From Candidatus Sodaliphilus fimicaballi (GTDB lineage: Bacteria > Bacteroidota > Bacteroidia > Bacteroidales > Muribaculaceae): a DNA stretch of 10,613 nt. How positions within the stretch are numbered: the stretch's first letter is position 1; each line of letters opens with the position of its first letter. The notes under the pieces are model-generated. The model had not been told where the DNA came from and searched no databases. It worked only from the letters and a program-made list of their open reading frames with translations. The stretch covers positions 1-10,613 of the forward strand of contig JAGHTV010000186.1 of NCBI GenBank assembly GCA_018065165.1, written 5' to 3'. The translations under genes were made by a program, and so were the position numbers. Positions 1-7,200 of the stretch are shown here, one piece after another.

Positions 1-106
1 GGTTACCAGCTGCATAATCTGTCATGGAGACCTCTAAAGTGGTCTCAGCAGCGAATGCCGTGGTGAACAGCATCGCCATCATTAAGAAAGATAAAATTTT
101 CTTCAT
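1..106 (-). CDS. N-terminal end of a secreted protein (partial)
   Basis: Only the first 35 residues are inside the window; the gene runs off the left edge. The protein begins MKKILSFLMMAMLFTTAFAA, a typical Sec signal peptide (two lysines, a hydrophobic core, then an A-x-A site), followed by ETTLEVSMTDYAAGN, the start of the mature protein. There is no lipobox cysteine, so export to the periplasm or beyond by signal peptidase I is expected. The start is the ATG whose complement is CAT at 104-106, preceded by A-rich sequence. A well-placed Bacteroidales promoter lies about 95 bases upstream. The gene is divergent from the six-gene operon and probably unrelated to it. The family cannot be judged from so short a stretch. 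Confidence 0.75.
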   Translation of the reverse strand, partial: MKKILSFLMMAMLFTTAFAAETTLEVSMTDYAAGN

Positions 107-204
107 GAGTTTTTTGTTGATTAATAGTTAGTTATTTAGTTAAATGTTAGTTAATTAGCATTTGTTTTACATATCATAGCACAACTATGCATTCTATGCA
201 ACGA

Positions 205-235
205 CAAAGATATATTTTTTTATTGAGCTACACAA
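205..235 (-). promoter_or_regulatory. Bacteroidales-type promoter for the leftward secreted-protein gene
   Basis: Read on the minus strand, TATCTTTG (plus-strand CAAAGATA at 205-212) matches the Bacteroidetes -7 consensus TAnnTTTG. A TTG (plus-strand CAA at 233-235) lies 20 bases upstream of it, as expected for the -33 element. Transcription should start near 198 and give a leader of roughly 90 bases. That leader contains three copies of the complement of TTAGTTA (128-134, 136-142, 147-153). Confidence 0.65.
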
Positions 236-376
236 TTTTATGCCAACTTTTTAACCCTATTGTAATGATTTTTTTTGTAAATGTGTTTGGCACGATAATT
301 GCACTATATTTGCAGAAAATATAGCGGTATTTTGTTATTTTTCTTTAATGTGTAATATACAATGCAACCTTTTGAC

Positions 377-384
377 TATCTTTG
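377..384 (+). promoter_or_regulatory. Probable -7 element of the six-gene operon promoter
   Basis: TATCTTTG is a perfect match to the Bacteroidetes -7 consensus TAnnTTTG and is identical to the element of the divergent promoter on the other strand. No TTG is found at the usual 19-21 base distance upstream, so the -33 part is weak or absent. Transcription would start near 390, leaving a leader of about 110 bases before the ATG at 499. It is the best rightward candidate in the 392-base gene-free stretch 107-498, which otherwise holds only AT-rich sequence, the leftward promoter and the leader repeats. Confidence 0.45.
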
Positions 385-415
385 TAGTCTAATAGGAAAA
401 CGAACTGATTATACT

Positions 416-474
416 GGGTAAAAAAGAAAATCAATATCCATCGGCTAAAGGTCAAAATTAAATTTCTTTTTCCC
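416..474 (+). promoter_or_regulatory. Inverted repeat in the operon leader
   Basis: GGG at 416-418 plus AAAAAGAAA at 421-429 can pair with TTTCTTTTTCCC at 463-474. This gives a 12-pair stem with a two-base bulge (419-420) and a loop of about 33 bases. A second small inverted repeat, ACTAT-AAA-ATAGT (482-494), sits directly before the start codon. Both lie downstream of the proposed transcription start. They are AT-rich and could be chance, but the long arm may shape or stabilise the leader. Confidence 0.3.
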
Positions 475-498
475 AAAAACTACTATAAAATAGTTGAA

Positions 499-1944
499 AT
501 GAAGAAATTGTTTTTATTGCCCATGGTGGCTATAGTGTCACTAACCGCAATGCTGAGCAGCTGTGGCGGCCGTAACTCACAAATCGAAGATGCCGTGCGT
601 CAGGCCCTGGTGCAACGCGATACCACACAAGCCCGCTTCGACTCTATCTGCGCCATAATCAAGGCAAATCCTCAACAGTACGCCGACCTGCTTACTGCCG
701 ACGGCGAGATAAACTACGCAGCTATGGCCGAGCTTGTTGAGAGCGTGGGCTCGTCGCTGCGCCCCGCCATGCACTGGAACGTGGCTGCCTATGGCGTGAA
801 CTCGTTGTCGCTCACCATCTACTTTGAGCGCAGCGGTAGTATGGTTCCCTATGACGACGCAGGCGGTCGCGGTCAACTCAAGAAGGCCGTGAACGACCTC
901 ATCAACTACTTCCCATGCAGCGATAAGGTGAAAATCAACATCGTGAACGATGGCATATACCCCTACAACGGTACCGTGGACAGTTTCTTGCAGGACCGCA
1001 ACATATATGCCTCGACAGCTGGCGTGGGCAATGCTTCGTACACCGACTTCCAGAAGATTTTCAACGACATACTCGAGGCACAAACTCCCGGTAATGTAAG
1101 CGTGGTTGTTACTGACCTCATTTACTCGCCTGCCGACACCAAGAATGTAAGCATCGACAAGATATTCAACGAGGAGAACAGCCTCGCGACCAACATCTTC
1201 CGCCGCTACAAGGGCAAAAGCATCATCGTGCATCAGCTCACTGGTGACTACAACGGCATGTATTACCCATATAACAACAATGCCTTCAACTACACTGGCA
1301 CACGCCCCTTCTACCTGCTCATCATTGCCGACTCTAAGGTGATGGATTCAATGGCAGCCAGCAAGGACTACAAGCAGTTCCTTACAGTGCAGGGGTCACG
1401 CAACAGCTACCGCTTCAACGAGAGCGAGAGCAGCGTGGAGTGGAATGTGGTTCCCGACTGGAAGGACAACGCTGGCCGTTTCCGCGTGAGTCACGGCAAC
1501 GGTGGCGAACTCACAAATGTCAACGCCGACAAGACCACTGGCGTGCTCCGCTTTGCCGTGGCAGCCAACCTGAGTGGCATCAACCCAGACCTGCTGTGCA
1601 ACGCAAGCAACTATACCATTGAGTCGCTCTCGGGATTCAAGATTGATGTTAAGCCTCTTAACCCTGGCGACATAACTGCCAACAACAAGGCTTACCTCGA
1701 AGGCAAGACCCACATTATCACCATCACCGGCGACTACAAGGGTCCGCGCGACAACATCAAGATTGCTCTGCGCAACGAGTTCCCACAGTGGATCGAGCAA
1801 TCGACCTGCAACGACGACACCAACCCCGCGATGCCCTCGTTTGCAACCACCACACTGGGATTGAGCAGCTTCCTGAGCGGCATCAACCAGGCATTCAGCA
1901 CCGGAGGCAACTATTTCAGCATCAACCTCGCCCTCGAGAATTAA
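499..1944 (+). CDS. Lipoprotein with a degenerate von Willebrand A-like domain
   Basis: This 481-residue first gene of the operon starts with a lipoprotein signal (MKKLFLLPMVAIVSLTAMLSSC) ending in the lipobox LSSC; C22 would be the lipidated residue. The mature protein should therefore be tethered to the membrane and face the periplasm or cell surface. Residues about 100-260 look like a von Willebrand A fold. A hydrophobic strand leads into E110-R-S112-G-S114, the place of the metal-binding DxSxS motif but with glutamate for the first aspartate. T182 and D206 (in VVVTDLIYSP) fit the second and third metal-site positions. Residues 340-481 are less clear and read as beta-rich. A vWA domain usually binds a protein partner through a metal ion; the Asp-to-Glu change may alter or abolish this. 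Export and lipidation are well supported, while the vWA assignment rests on motif spacing only. The gap to the next gene is 110 bases and full of repeats. Confidence 0.75.
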   Translation: MKKLFLLPMVAIVSLTAMLSSCGGRNSQIEDAVRQALVQRDTTQARFDSICAIIKANPQQYADLLTADGEINYAAMAELVESVGSSLRPAMHWNVAAYGVNSLSLTIYFERSGSMVPYDDAGGRGQLKKAVNDLINYFPCSDKVKINIVNDGIYPYNGTVDSFLQDRNIYASTAGVGNASYTDFQKIFNDILEAQTPGNVSVVVTDLIYSPADTKNVSIDKIFNEENSLATNIFRRYKGKSIIVHQLTGDYNGMYYPYNNNAFNYTGTRPFYLLIIADSKVMDSMAASKDYKQFLTVQGSRNSYRFNESESSVEWNVVPDWKDNAGRFRVSHGNGGELTNVNADKTTGVLRFAVAANLSGINPDLLCNASNYTIESLSGFKIDVKPLNPGDITANNKAYLEGKTHIITITGDYKGPRDNIKIALRNEFPQWIEQSTCNDDTNPAMPSFATTTLGLSSFLSGINQAFSTGGNYFSINLALEN

Positions 1945-1945
1945 A

Positions 1946-1980
1946 TAAAGGGTTAAAAGGTTAAAGGGTTAAAAGGTTAA
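1946..1980 (+). repeat. GGTTAA-type tandem repeat after gene 1
   Basis: The 16-base unit TAAAGGGTTAAAAGGT occurs twice exactly (1946-1961, 1962-1977), followed by TAA. It starts one base after the stop codon of the lipoprotein gene. The sub-unit GGTTAAA recurs with small spacing changes, and TAA appears in more than one frame. Confidence 0.85.
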
Positions 1981-1981
1981 T

Positions 1982-2014
1982 TCTAGAAAGTCTAGATAGT
2001 CTAGAAAATCTAGA
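1982..2014 (+). repeat. Four TCTAGA units at a 9-base period
   Basis: TCTAGA occurs at 1982, 1991, 2000 and 2009, exactly nine bases apart, with variable three-base linkers (AAG, TAG, AAA). The core is a perfect palindrome. It follows the GGTTAA repeat directly in the same intergenic spacer. Confidence 0.9.
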
Positions 2015-2054
2015 TGACCAGGAACGCTATAGAAATAAAAACAAAACTTGATAT

Positions 2055-2510
2055 ATGAAACATTTTGTATTTTTGGGAATTGGCATTGCCATCACCTTGG
2101 TGTTTTTCATACTGAGTTACAGCCAGAGCTTTAACATCTTTGAGCAGCTCTACTTCAATCAGGGATTCAACGACCAGCTCTACAACCTGAGTATGTATCC
2201 CGTGCTTGCGCTCATCGTTATCATCCTCACTTGGGGAGCAGCTGCGCTGTACTACTATGTCATCAACTCGGTAAACTTTGACCGCTGGTATCACTGGGCT
2301 GGTGTGCTGGGCATTACCACACTGGTGAGCCCCATTGTGTGCTATCTTTATATCGACAGTGCTCTCAAGAATGCCGGTCTTGCCTATGGCGGCGAGAGCG
2401 TGCAGTTTGCCATGCAACTGCTGCTGATGAGTGCGGTTCTCTTTGTGGTTGCATCGTTCTCGATGCGCTGGTGGAGCACCAACTGCCGTCACACACCCAT
2501 CCCACAATAA
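2055..2510 (+). CDS. Small four-helix membrane protein, operon gene 2
   Basis: This 151-residue protein is strongly hydrophobic, with four likely membrane helices at about residues 4-21, 47-70, 80-99 and 116-136. The loop 22-46 carries several aromatic residues, and the short tail (STNCRHTPIPQ) is polar. There is no cleavable signal peptide; the first helix acts as an anchor, so the protein should sit in the inner membrane. I do not recognise the family. The start ATG at 2055 is preceded by A-rich sequence (AAAAACAAAACTT nearby), the usual Bacteroidales initiation context. It lies between the vWA-like lipoprotein and the tubulin-like gene and may dock the cytoplasmic NTPases to the membrane, which is inference from context only. 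Confidence 0.75.
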   Translation: MKHFVFLGIGIAITLVFFILSYSQSFNIFEQLYFNQGFNDQLYNLSMYPVLALIVIILTWGAAALYYYVINSVNFDRWYHWAGVLGITTLVSPIVCYLYIDSALKNAGLAYGGESVQFAMQLLLMSAVLFVVASFSMRWWSTNCRHTPIPQ

Positions 2511-2515
2511 TATTA

Positions 2516-2551
2516 CACCCGGAGGCTCCGGAAATTCCGGATTGTCTGGCA
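2516..2551 (+). repeat. Degenerate 9-base repeat with a TCCGGA core
   Basis: Four units follow one another at nine-base steps: CACCCGGAG, GCTCCGGAA, ATTCCGGAT and TGTCTGGCA. The middle pair also forms a short perfect hairpin, CCGGAAATTCCGG (2528-2540). No T-run follows, so it is not a rho-independent terminator. It sits in the 84-base gap between gene 2 and the tubulin-like gene. Confidence 0.65.
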
Positions 2552-2594
2552 CTCCCCTAAAGAACACAATAATAACAGGATAATTAGTTATATA

Positions 2595-4109
2595 ATGCGA
2601 TTATTCATCTTTGCAATTGGTGGCACCGGTTCACGCGTGCTCAAGTCTATGTTAATGCTCTCGGCTGCTGGCGTAAGACCCCTTGACGAGAACGGACAGC
2701 CCGTTTCCAACATGGAGCTGGTACCCATCATCATCGACCCCCACAAGGGCAATGAGGACCTGAAACGTACCGAGGCGATGCTCTCGGCCTATCGCTCAAT
2801 ACGCTACAAACTTTATGGCAACCGCACCGATGTTGACGGTTTCTTTGCCAACCGCATAGTGACGCTGCGCGAAATCATGCGCGACTCTAGCATACAGCTC
2901 AACGACACATTCATCTTTAACCTGAGTGCAGTGGAACGAAACAAGTTCCGCGAGTTCATAGGCTACGACACCATGAACGAGGCTAACCAGGCGCTGTCGT
3001 CACTGCTCTTCAGCAACGACCAGCTCGAGAACAAGATGAACATAGGCTTCGTGGGCTCGCCCAATATAGGTAGTGTGGCCCTCAACGAAATCAAGGACAG
3101 TAACGAGTTTAAGGCGTTTGCCAATGTGTTTAACCAAGGCGACCGCATCTTCTTCATAAGCAGTATCTTTGGCGGTACTGGTGCGGCTGGCTTCCCCATC
3201 ATGGTGAAGAACATACGCCAGGCGGCCAACCTCGACATCAACAACCGCGATGTGCTGCGCAAGGCCCCAATAGGCGGTCTCACCGTGCTGCCCTACTTCA
3301 ACCTGGAGTTGGGCGACGACCACCGCATAGACAAGGCCGACTTCATAGTCAAGACCCAGAGGGCCTTGTACTACTACAAGGAAACTCTCACTGGTGCCAA
3401 CGATAGCAACCTTAACACAATCTTCTACCTGGGCGACCAGGTGGTGAGCGTGCCCTACCTGTATGACCCAGGCGAGCACGGCCAGCGTAACCGCGCTCAC
3501 ATGATTGAGCTCGTGGGTGCAATGGCTCCGTTTAAGTTTGCCGGACTGCCCAACTCACAGCTCAGTGATGACAACGGCTATCCCCTGCCCTCGACTGCCT
3601 ATGAGTATGCCCTCGACAAGGACACACTCAATGTCGATTTCAAGGCTATGGGTGCCGAGACTCGTGCACTCATCTACAGCAAGCTGGTCAAGTTCCACCT
3701 GCTGTTTATGCACCTCAACACAGGCTTTAAGGACACCATAGGTCAGGGATACACCAACGACAAGCCGCAAATCAAGAGCGACTTCCTGGCATCGCAGTTC
3801 TACCGCACTCTTGCCGACGACTTCATGAACGCCTACAAGGAGTGGATTACCGAGATGTATAACAACATGCGTAGCGTGGAACTGTTCAACATAGGCGAGT
3901 GGGACATGAACAAGGCTATTCACGATGTGAACACCGCCAAGTCATTCTTTGGTCGCAAGAGTGTTGACAACAATGTGTTCAAGAGCGTGATGAACAACTT
4001 GAGCCAGAGCAGCACCTATGCCCCCGACGAGGTAGAACTCAAGTTCCTCGACCTCTTTAACCGCGCGGCCGACAAGATTGTTGCCGAGCGATTTGAGAAT
4101 ATCAACTAA
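2595..4109 (+). CDS. Tubulin/FtsZ-superfamily GTPase-like protein
   Basis: This 504-residue cytoplasmic protein begins directly with a Rossmann-type strand and glycine loop, MRLFIFAIGGTGSRV (G9-G10-T11-G12), in the place of the FtsZ T1 loop. The strand VPIIID ending at D48 fits the T2 region. The key signature is FISSIFGGTGAAGFP, with GGTG at 193-196, matching the tubulin/FtsZ T4 phosphate loop GGGTGxG. A further strand (GLTVLPYF, around 230) and a long helix with a YYY run are consistent with the rest of a tubulin-type GTPase domain in the first 330 residues; the last 150 residues look helical. I place it near the bacterial tubulin-like families (Pfam Tubulin_2; the FtsZ-like families of Makarova and Koonin), not true FtsZ. 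It probably binds GTP and may form filaments, but the T7 catalytic loop cannot be assigned with confidence. It lies immediately upstream of an actin-like ATPase. Confidence 0.75.
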   Translation: MRLFIFAIGGTGSRVLKSMLMLSAAGVRPLDENGQPVSNMELVPIIIDPHKGNEDLKRTEAMLSAYRSIRYKLYGNRTDVDGFFANRIVTLREIMRDSSIQLNDTFIFNLSAVERNKFREFIGYDTMNEANQALSSLLFSNDQLENKMNIGFVGSPNIGSVALNEIKDSNEFKAFANVFNQGDRIFFISSIFGGTGAAGFPIMVKNIRQAANLDINNRDVLRKAPIGGLTVLPYFNLELGDDHRIDKADFIVKTQRALYYYKETLTGANDSNLNTIFYLGDQVVSVPYLYDPGEHGQRNRAHMIELVGAMAPFKFAGLPNSQLSDDNGYPLPSTAYEYALDKDTLNVDFKAMGAETRALIYSKLVKFHLLFMHLNTGFKDTIGQGYTNDKPQIKSDFLASQFYRTLADDFMNAYKEWITEMYNNMRSVELFNIGEWDMNKAIHDVNTAKSFFGRKSVDNNVFKSVMNNLSQSSTYAPDEVELKFLDLFNRAADKIVAERFENIN

Positions 4110-4111
4110 AG

Positions 4112-4149
4112 GGTTAAGAGGTTAAGAGGTTAAGAGGTTAAGAGGTTAA
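4112..4149 (+). repeat. GGTTAAGA tandem repeat, 8-base period
   Basis: Four exact GGTTAAGA units (4112, 4120, 4128, 4136) and a fifth partial GGTTAA (4144-4149) begin three bases after the tubulin-like stop codon. Because the period is not a multiple of three, the TAA inside the unit falls in all three reading frames. Confidence 0.9.
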
Positions 4150-4150
4150 C

Positions 4151-4178
4151 AGTTTAAAGTTTAGAGATTAGAGATTAA
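4151..4178 (+). repeat. Four-copy 7-base repeat
   Basis: AGTTTAA, AGTTTAG, AGATTAG and AGATTAA follow each other without gaps at a seven-base period, with stepwise changes from copy to copy. Confidence 0.75.
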
Positions 4179-4190
4179 CGGGTTATTCCC

Positions 4191-4244
4191 TATCTCGGCT
4201 ATAATGGCTATCTCGACTATTAAAGCTATCAAGGCTATAATAAC
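4191..4244 (+). repeat. Six-copy 9-base repeat of the form TATnnnGGC
   Basis: The units are TATCTCGGC, TATAATGGC, TATCTCGAC, TATTAAAGC, TATCAAGGC and TATAATAAC, contiguous at exactly nine bases. They lie just before the A-rich initiation region of the actin-like ATPase gene (ATG at 4257). A nine-base period could be translated as a three-residue repeat, but stop codons lie in the flanking repeats and no coding sequence is supported. Confidence 0.8.
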
Positions 4245-4256
4245 TAAAAAGAAAAT

Positions 4257-7200
4257 ATGAGCAAGATTTTATCATATAGCAACAAGACATCTAAGAATGT
4301 CAATGGTGACTGGATTCCTGTGGAGCCTTACAGCGAGGACGATATCGCTCAAATCAAGGATCCCGATGGTGGATTGTCGAGCAATCCCCGCACTGCTATT
4401 CCCAGTCCGTTTGCACAAATCGACCTGGTAAAGAATGCGTTCAACAACCTTGCCAATCCTCAACTGCATGGTGCAGTGATGAACGAGCGACTGGTGAGCA
4501 ATGCTCTGGATGTGGCTCAACTGCTGTTTGACTACGAGAACCACAAGGACTACCTGCGCATCATCACCTGGAACCGCAAGGACGAGCTGGCTCGCCTCAA
4601 GGCCAACGGCCAGCACCGCCTCTACGGCGAGACGCTGGAACTGTTCCTCACAGCCGGCAAGGTGTACAACTTTGACGACCTGGTAGACTGGTACATCATC
4701 GTGTGGGACAACAAGGTGATAGGCGGTACATCGCCCGCATCGGTAGTGATGGCAGCACCCGTAGCAGGCACCATCAACCAGATAAAGGTGGAGCAAGGCG
4801 TATCGCTGTTCTCAACAGTGCGTCACCTGTGGCAGCGCGACGAGGACTTCGTTTACTACATGTTCCTGCTGTTTAACGCTTACCCCACCCTGCGCGAGAA
4901 GGCAGGTCAAGTATACAGCTATATGATGCACAACGCAGCCATTCTGCGTGACCGTCGTCCCGATGTGTACAACCGCATCACCGAGGTTATTCCCAACCTG
5001 AGTGCACTTAGTCACGACAACTCAGGCATAGTGCTCGACCGCCTTAACCGCGACTTTGACAAGTTCAGCGGCAACGCACAGGTCAATGTGCTGGGTGCCT
5101 ACCTGTATCACAAGCGTGTGCGCGACATACGCGAACAAGCATCACAGAGCGACTTTGTCATCGCTCCCACCGTTCCCCAGCCCGAGGGTGCAGTCATGCC
5201 CCTGGTGCTGCGTACCGGCTTCAATGGCAGCGTAGAGCACTACCGTTACATCGACAAGGACTGGGACAGTGCAACGGTGGTTATCACCGGCGGCGTTCCC
5301 ATGGAGCAACGCAAACTGCCCGCAACCAGCATTGAGTATCCCTATCTCACAACAGTGGACATGCTCAGTGACACGCTGGTGAAGCTGGGCGGAACCATCG
5401 ACAACGACCACTTCATGGACGGCAACCTGCAAGCCCGCGACCTCGTGGCTCGCAACGGATATCTGCTGCCCGTCAAGCCCGCTTACTTCAACTACTTCAC
5501 CTCGACCGACCTGTGCGGTCGCACTCACGGTCTCAATGTGCTCGACATCGTTGAGAACGGCGACGGCAGCGTGACCGTGACACTGCGCATACCGGTGAAG
5601 AAGCGTTATATAGAGCTCACACGAGTGTACATGCCCACTACCGACCACGCTTGGCGTTTCGACGAGATGCGCGGCACCGGTCGCATCGTGAGTGCAACGC
5701 TCTCGACTGCAGTATTCCCCTTTGTACGCACTGGCGTCAAGGATGACTACACCGTACAGCTATTCTCGATGCTCGTCGACAGCACTGCTTCGCTCAAGTT
5801 TATGCAAAACAGCACTGCCAGCGGCAACCTCACCGTTACCGAGAAGACCCGCACGGCAACTGGCCCCTTCAACACAGCCTACTACGATGTAAACGGCTCG
5901 TGGGACTATATGGAGGTTACCATCAAGAGCGACCTGGGCACCCACGTGGGACTCATCGTACCTCAATGGAAACCTTACATCCCATCGATGACCGAACTCG
6001 TATTTGCAGTCGACTTTGGTACAACCAACAGTCATGTAGAGTGGGCAGTCAAGGGACAGACATCACAACCCCTGACTATGGGACACAGCGAGGGTCAGGC
6101 TCTTATTGCCTCGCTCATGAAGCCCGGCAGCCTCGACATAGCAGAGCAAGTGCAACGCATTGAGTTCCTGCCCCGCGACATCGACAATGTGTATGGATTC
6201 CCCTTGCGTACGGCACTGGCACGCAATGCCGAGAGCGATGGAGGCAACAAGCTGTTCCACGATGTGAACATCCCATTCTTGTATGAACGCAAGTTCTTTG
6301 ACGGATACAATGTAACTACCAACCTCAAGTGGATGGGCGATAACCGCCTCGCCAAGGAGTTCCTGCGCGAGATAGTACTGCTCATCAAGGCCAAGGCAAT
6401 GCTCGAGAATGTAGACCTGCGCCGTGTTGAGGTGGTTTACTTCTACCCCGTGAGCATGAGCGGCAGCGACCGCCGTCAGTTGCAGGACACCTGGGAAGAA
6501 CTGTTCCGCACTTATCTCAACGACGACCTGGGCCTGTTGCATCACTGCCCCGAGTCGCTCGCTCCCGCAGCCTACTACAAGGGTCCCGATGTTGATGGTG
6601 CAAGCTATGTGTCAATCGATATAGGTGGCGGTACCAGCGATGTTGTCATCTACCAGCCCACCGAGGACGGCATGGGCAGCCAGCCCGTGGCAATATCGTC
6701 GTTCCGCTTTGCCGGTAACGCAATCTTTGGCGACGCGTTTGCCGATCGTGATGCCGACCACAACCCACTGCTGGCTCACTACACTCGCTACTTCAAGCAG
6801 CTCATCGAGAATGACCGCAGCAGCAATATCACCTACCTCACCAGCATCCTTGACAAGATTATGTCGGGACAACGCAGCGAGGACATCAATGCCTACCTGT
6901 TCCCAATAGAGAATGTAGAGGAACTGCGTGGTCTGCGCGAAATAGACCGCAACTTGTACAGCTACAACGCATTGCTGCGCAACGACGGCCAACGCAAGAT
7001 AATATTCATGTACTTCTATGCTGCCATCATCTACTACATAGCATCGATGATGAGGGCCCGCGGCTATCGCATGCCCAAGCAGATATACTTTAGCGGTACA
7101 GGCTCAAAGATTCTCAACATCGTGGGCAACACCAGCATGGTCAACGAGTTTACTCAACTCATCATTGAGCGTGCGTTTGAAACCAAGTATACCGAGCGTT

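Noticed and set aside
287..312. TTG at 287-289 with TATATTTG at 305-312 as the operon promoter
   Set aside because: The -7 match is good, but the spacer is only 15 bases, too short for the usual 19-21, and it lies further from the gene than the element at 377.
577..1233. Long minus-strand open frame opposite the lipoprotein gene (218 residues)
   Set aside because: It lies wholly inside a well-supported gene, its product is valine/histidine-rich with no recognisable domain, and such antisense frames recur opposite every gene here because of codon bias.
1982..2014. Repeated TCTAGA sites as a cloning artefact
   Set aside because: Four sites at an exact nine-base period inside a spacer with other natural short-period repeats fit local tandem duplication better than a vector join.
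2528..2540. CCGGAAATTCCGG hairpin as a terminator between genes 2 and 3
   Set aside because: No T-run follows, the stem is six pairs, and the downstream gene lacks its own visible promoter.
4112..4149. GGTTAAGA array as a CRISPR array or attachment site
   Set aside because: The unit is eight bases with no unique spacers between units, and no Cas or integrase genes are present; it is a simple tandem repeat.
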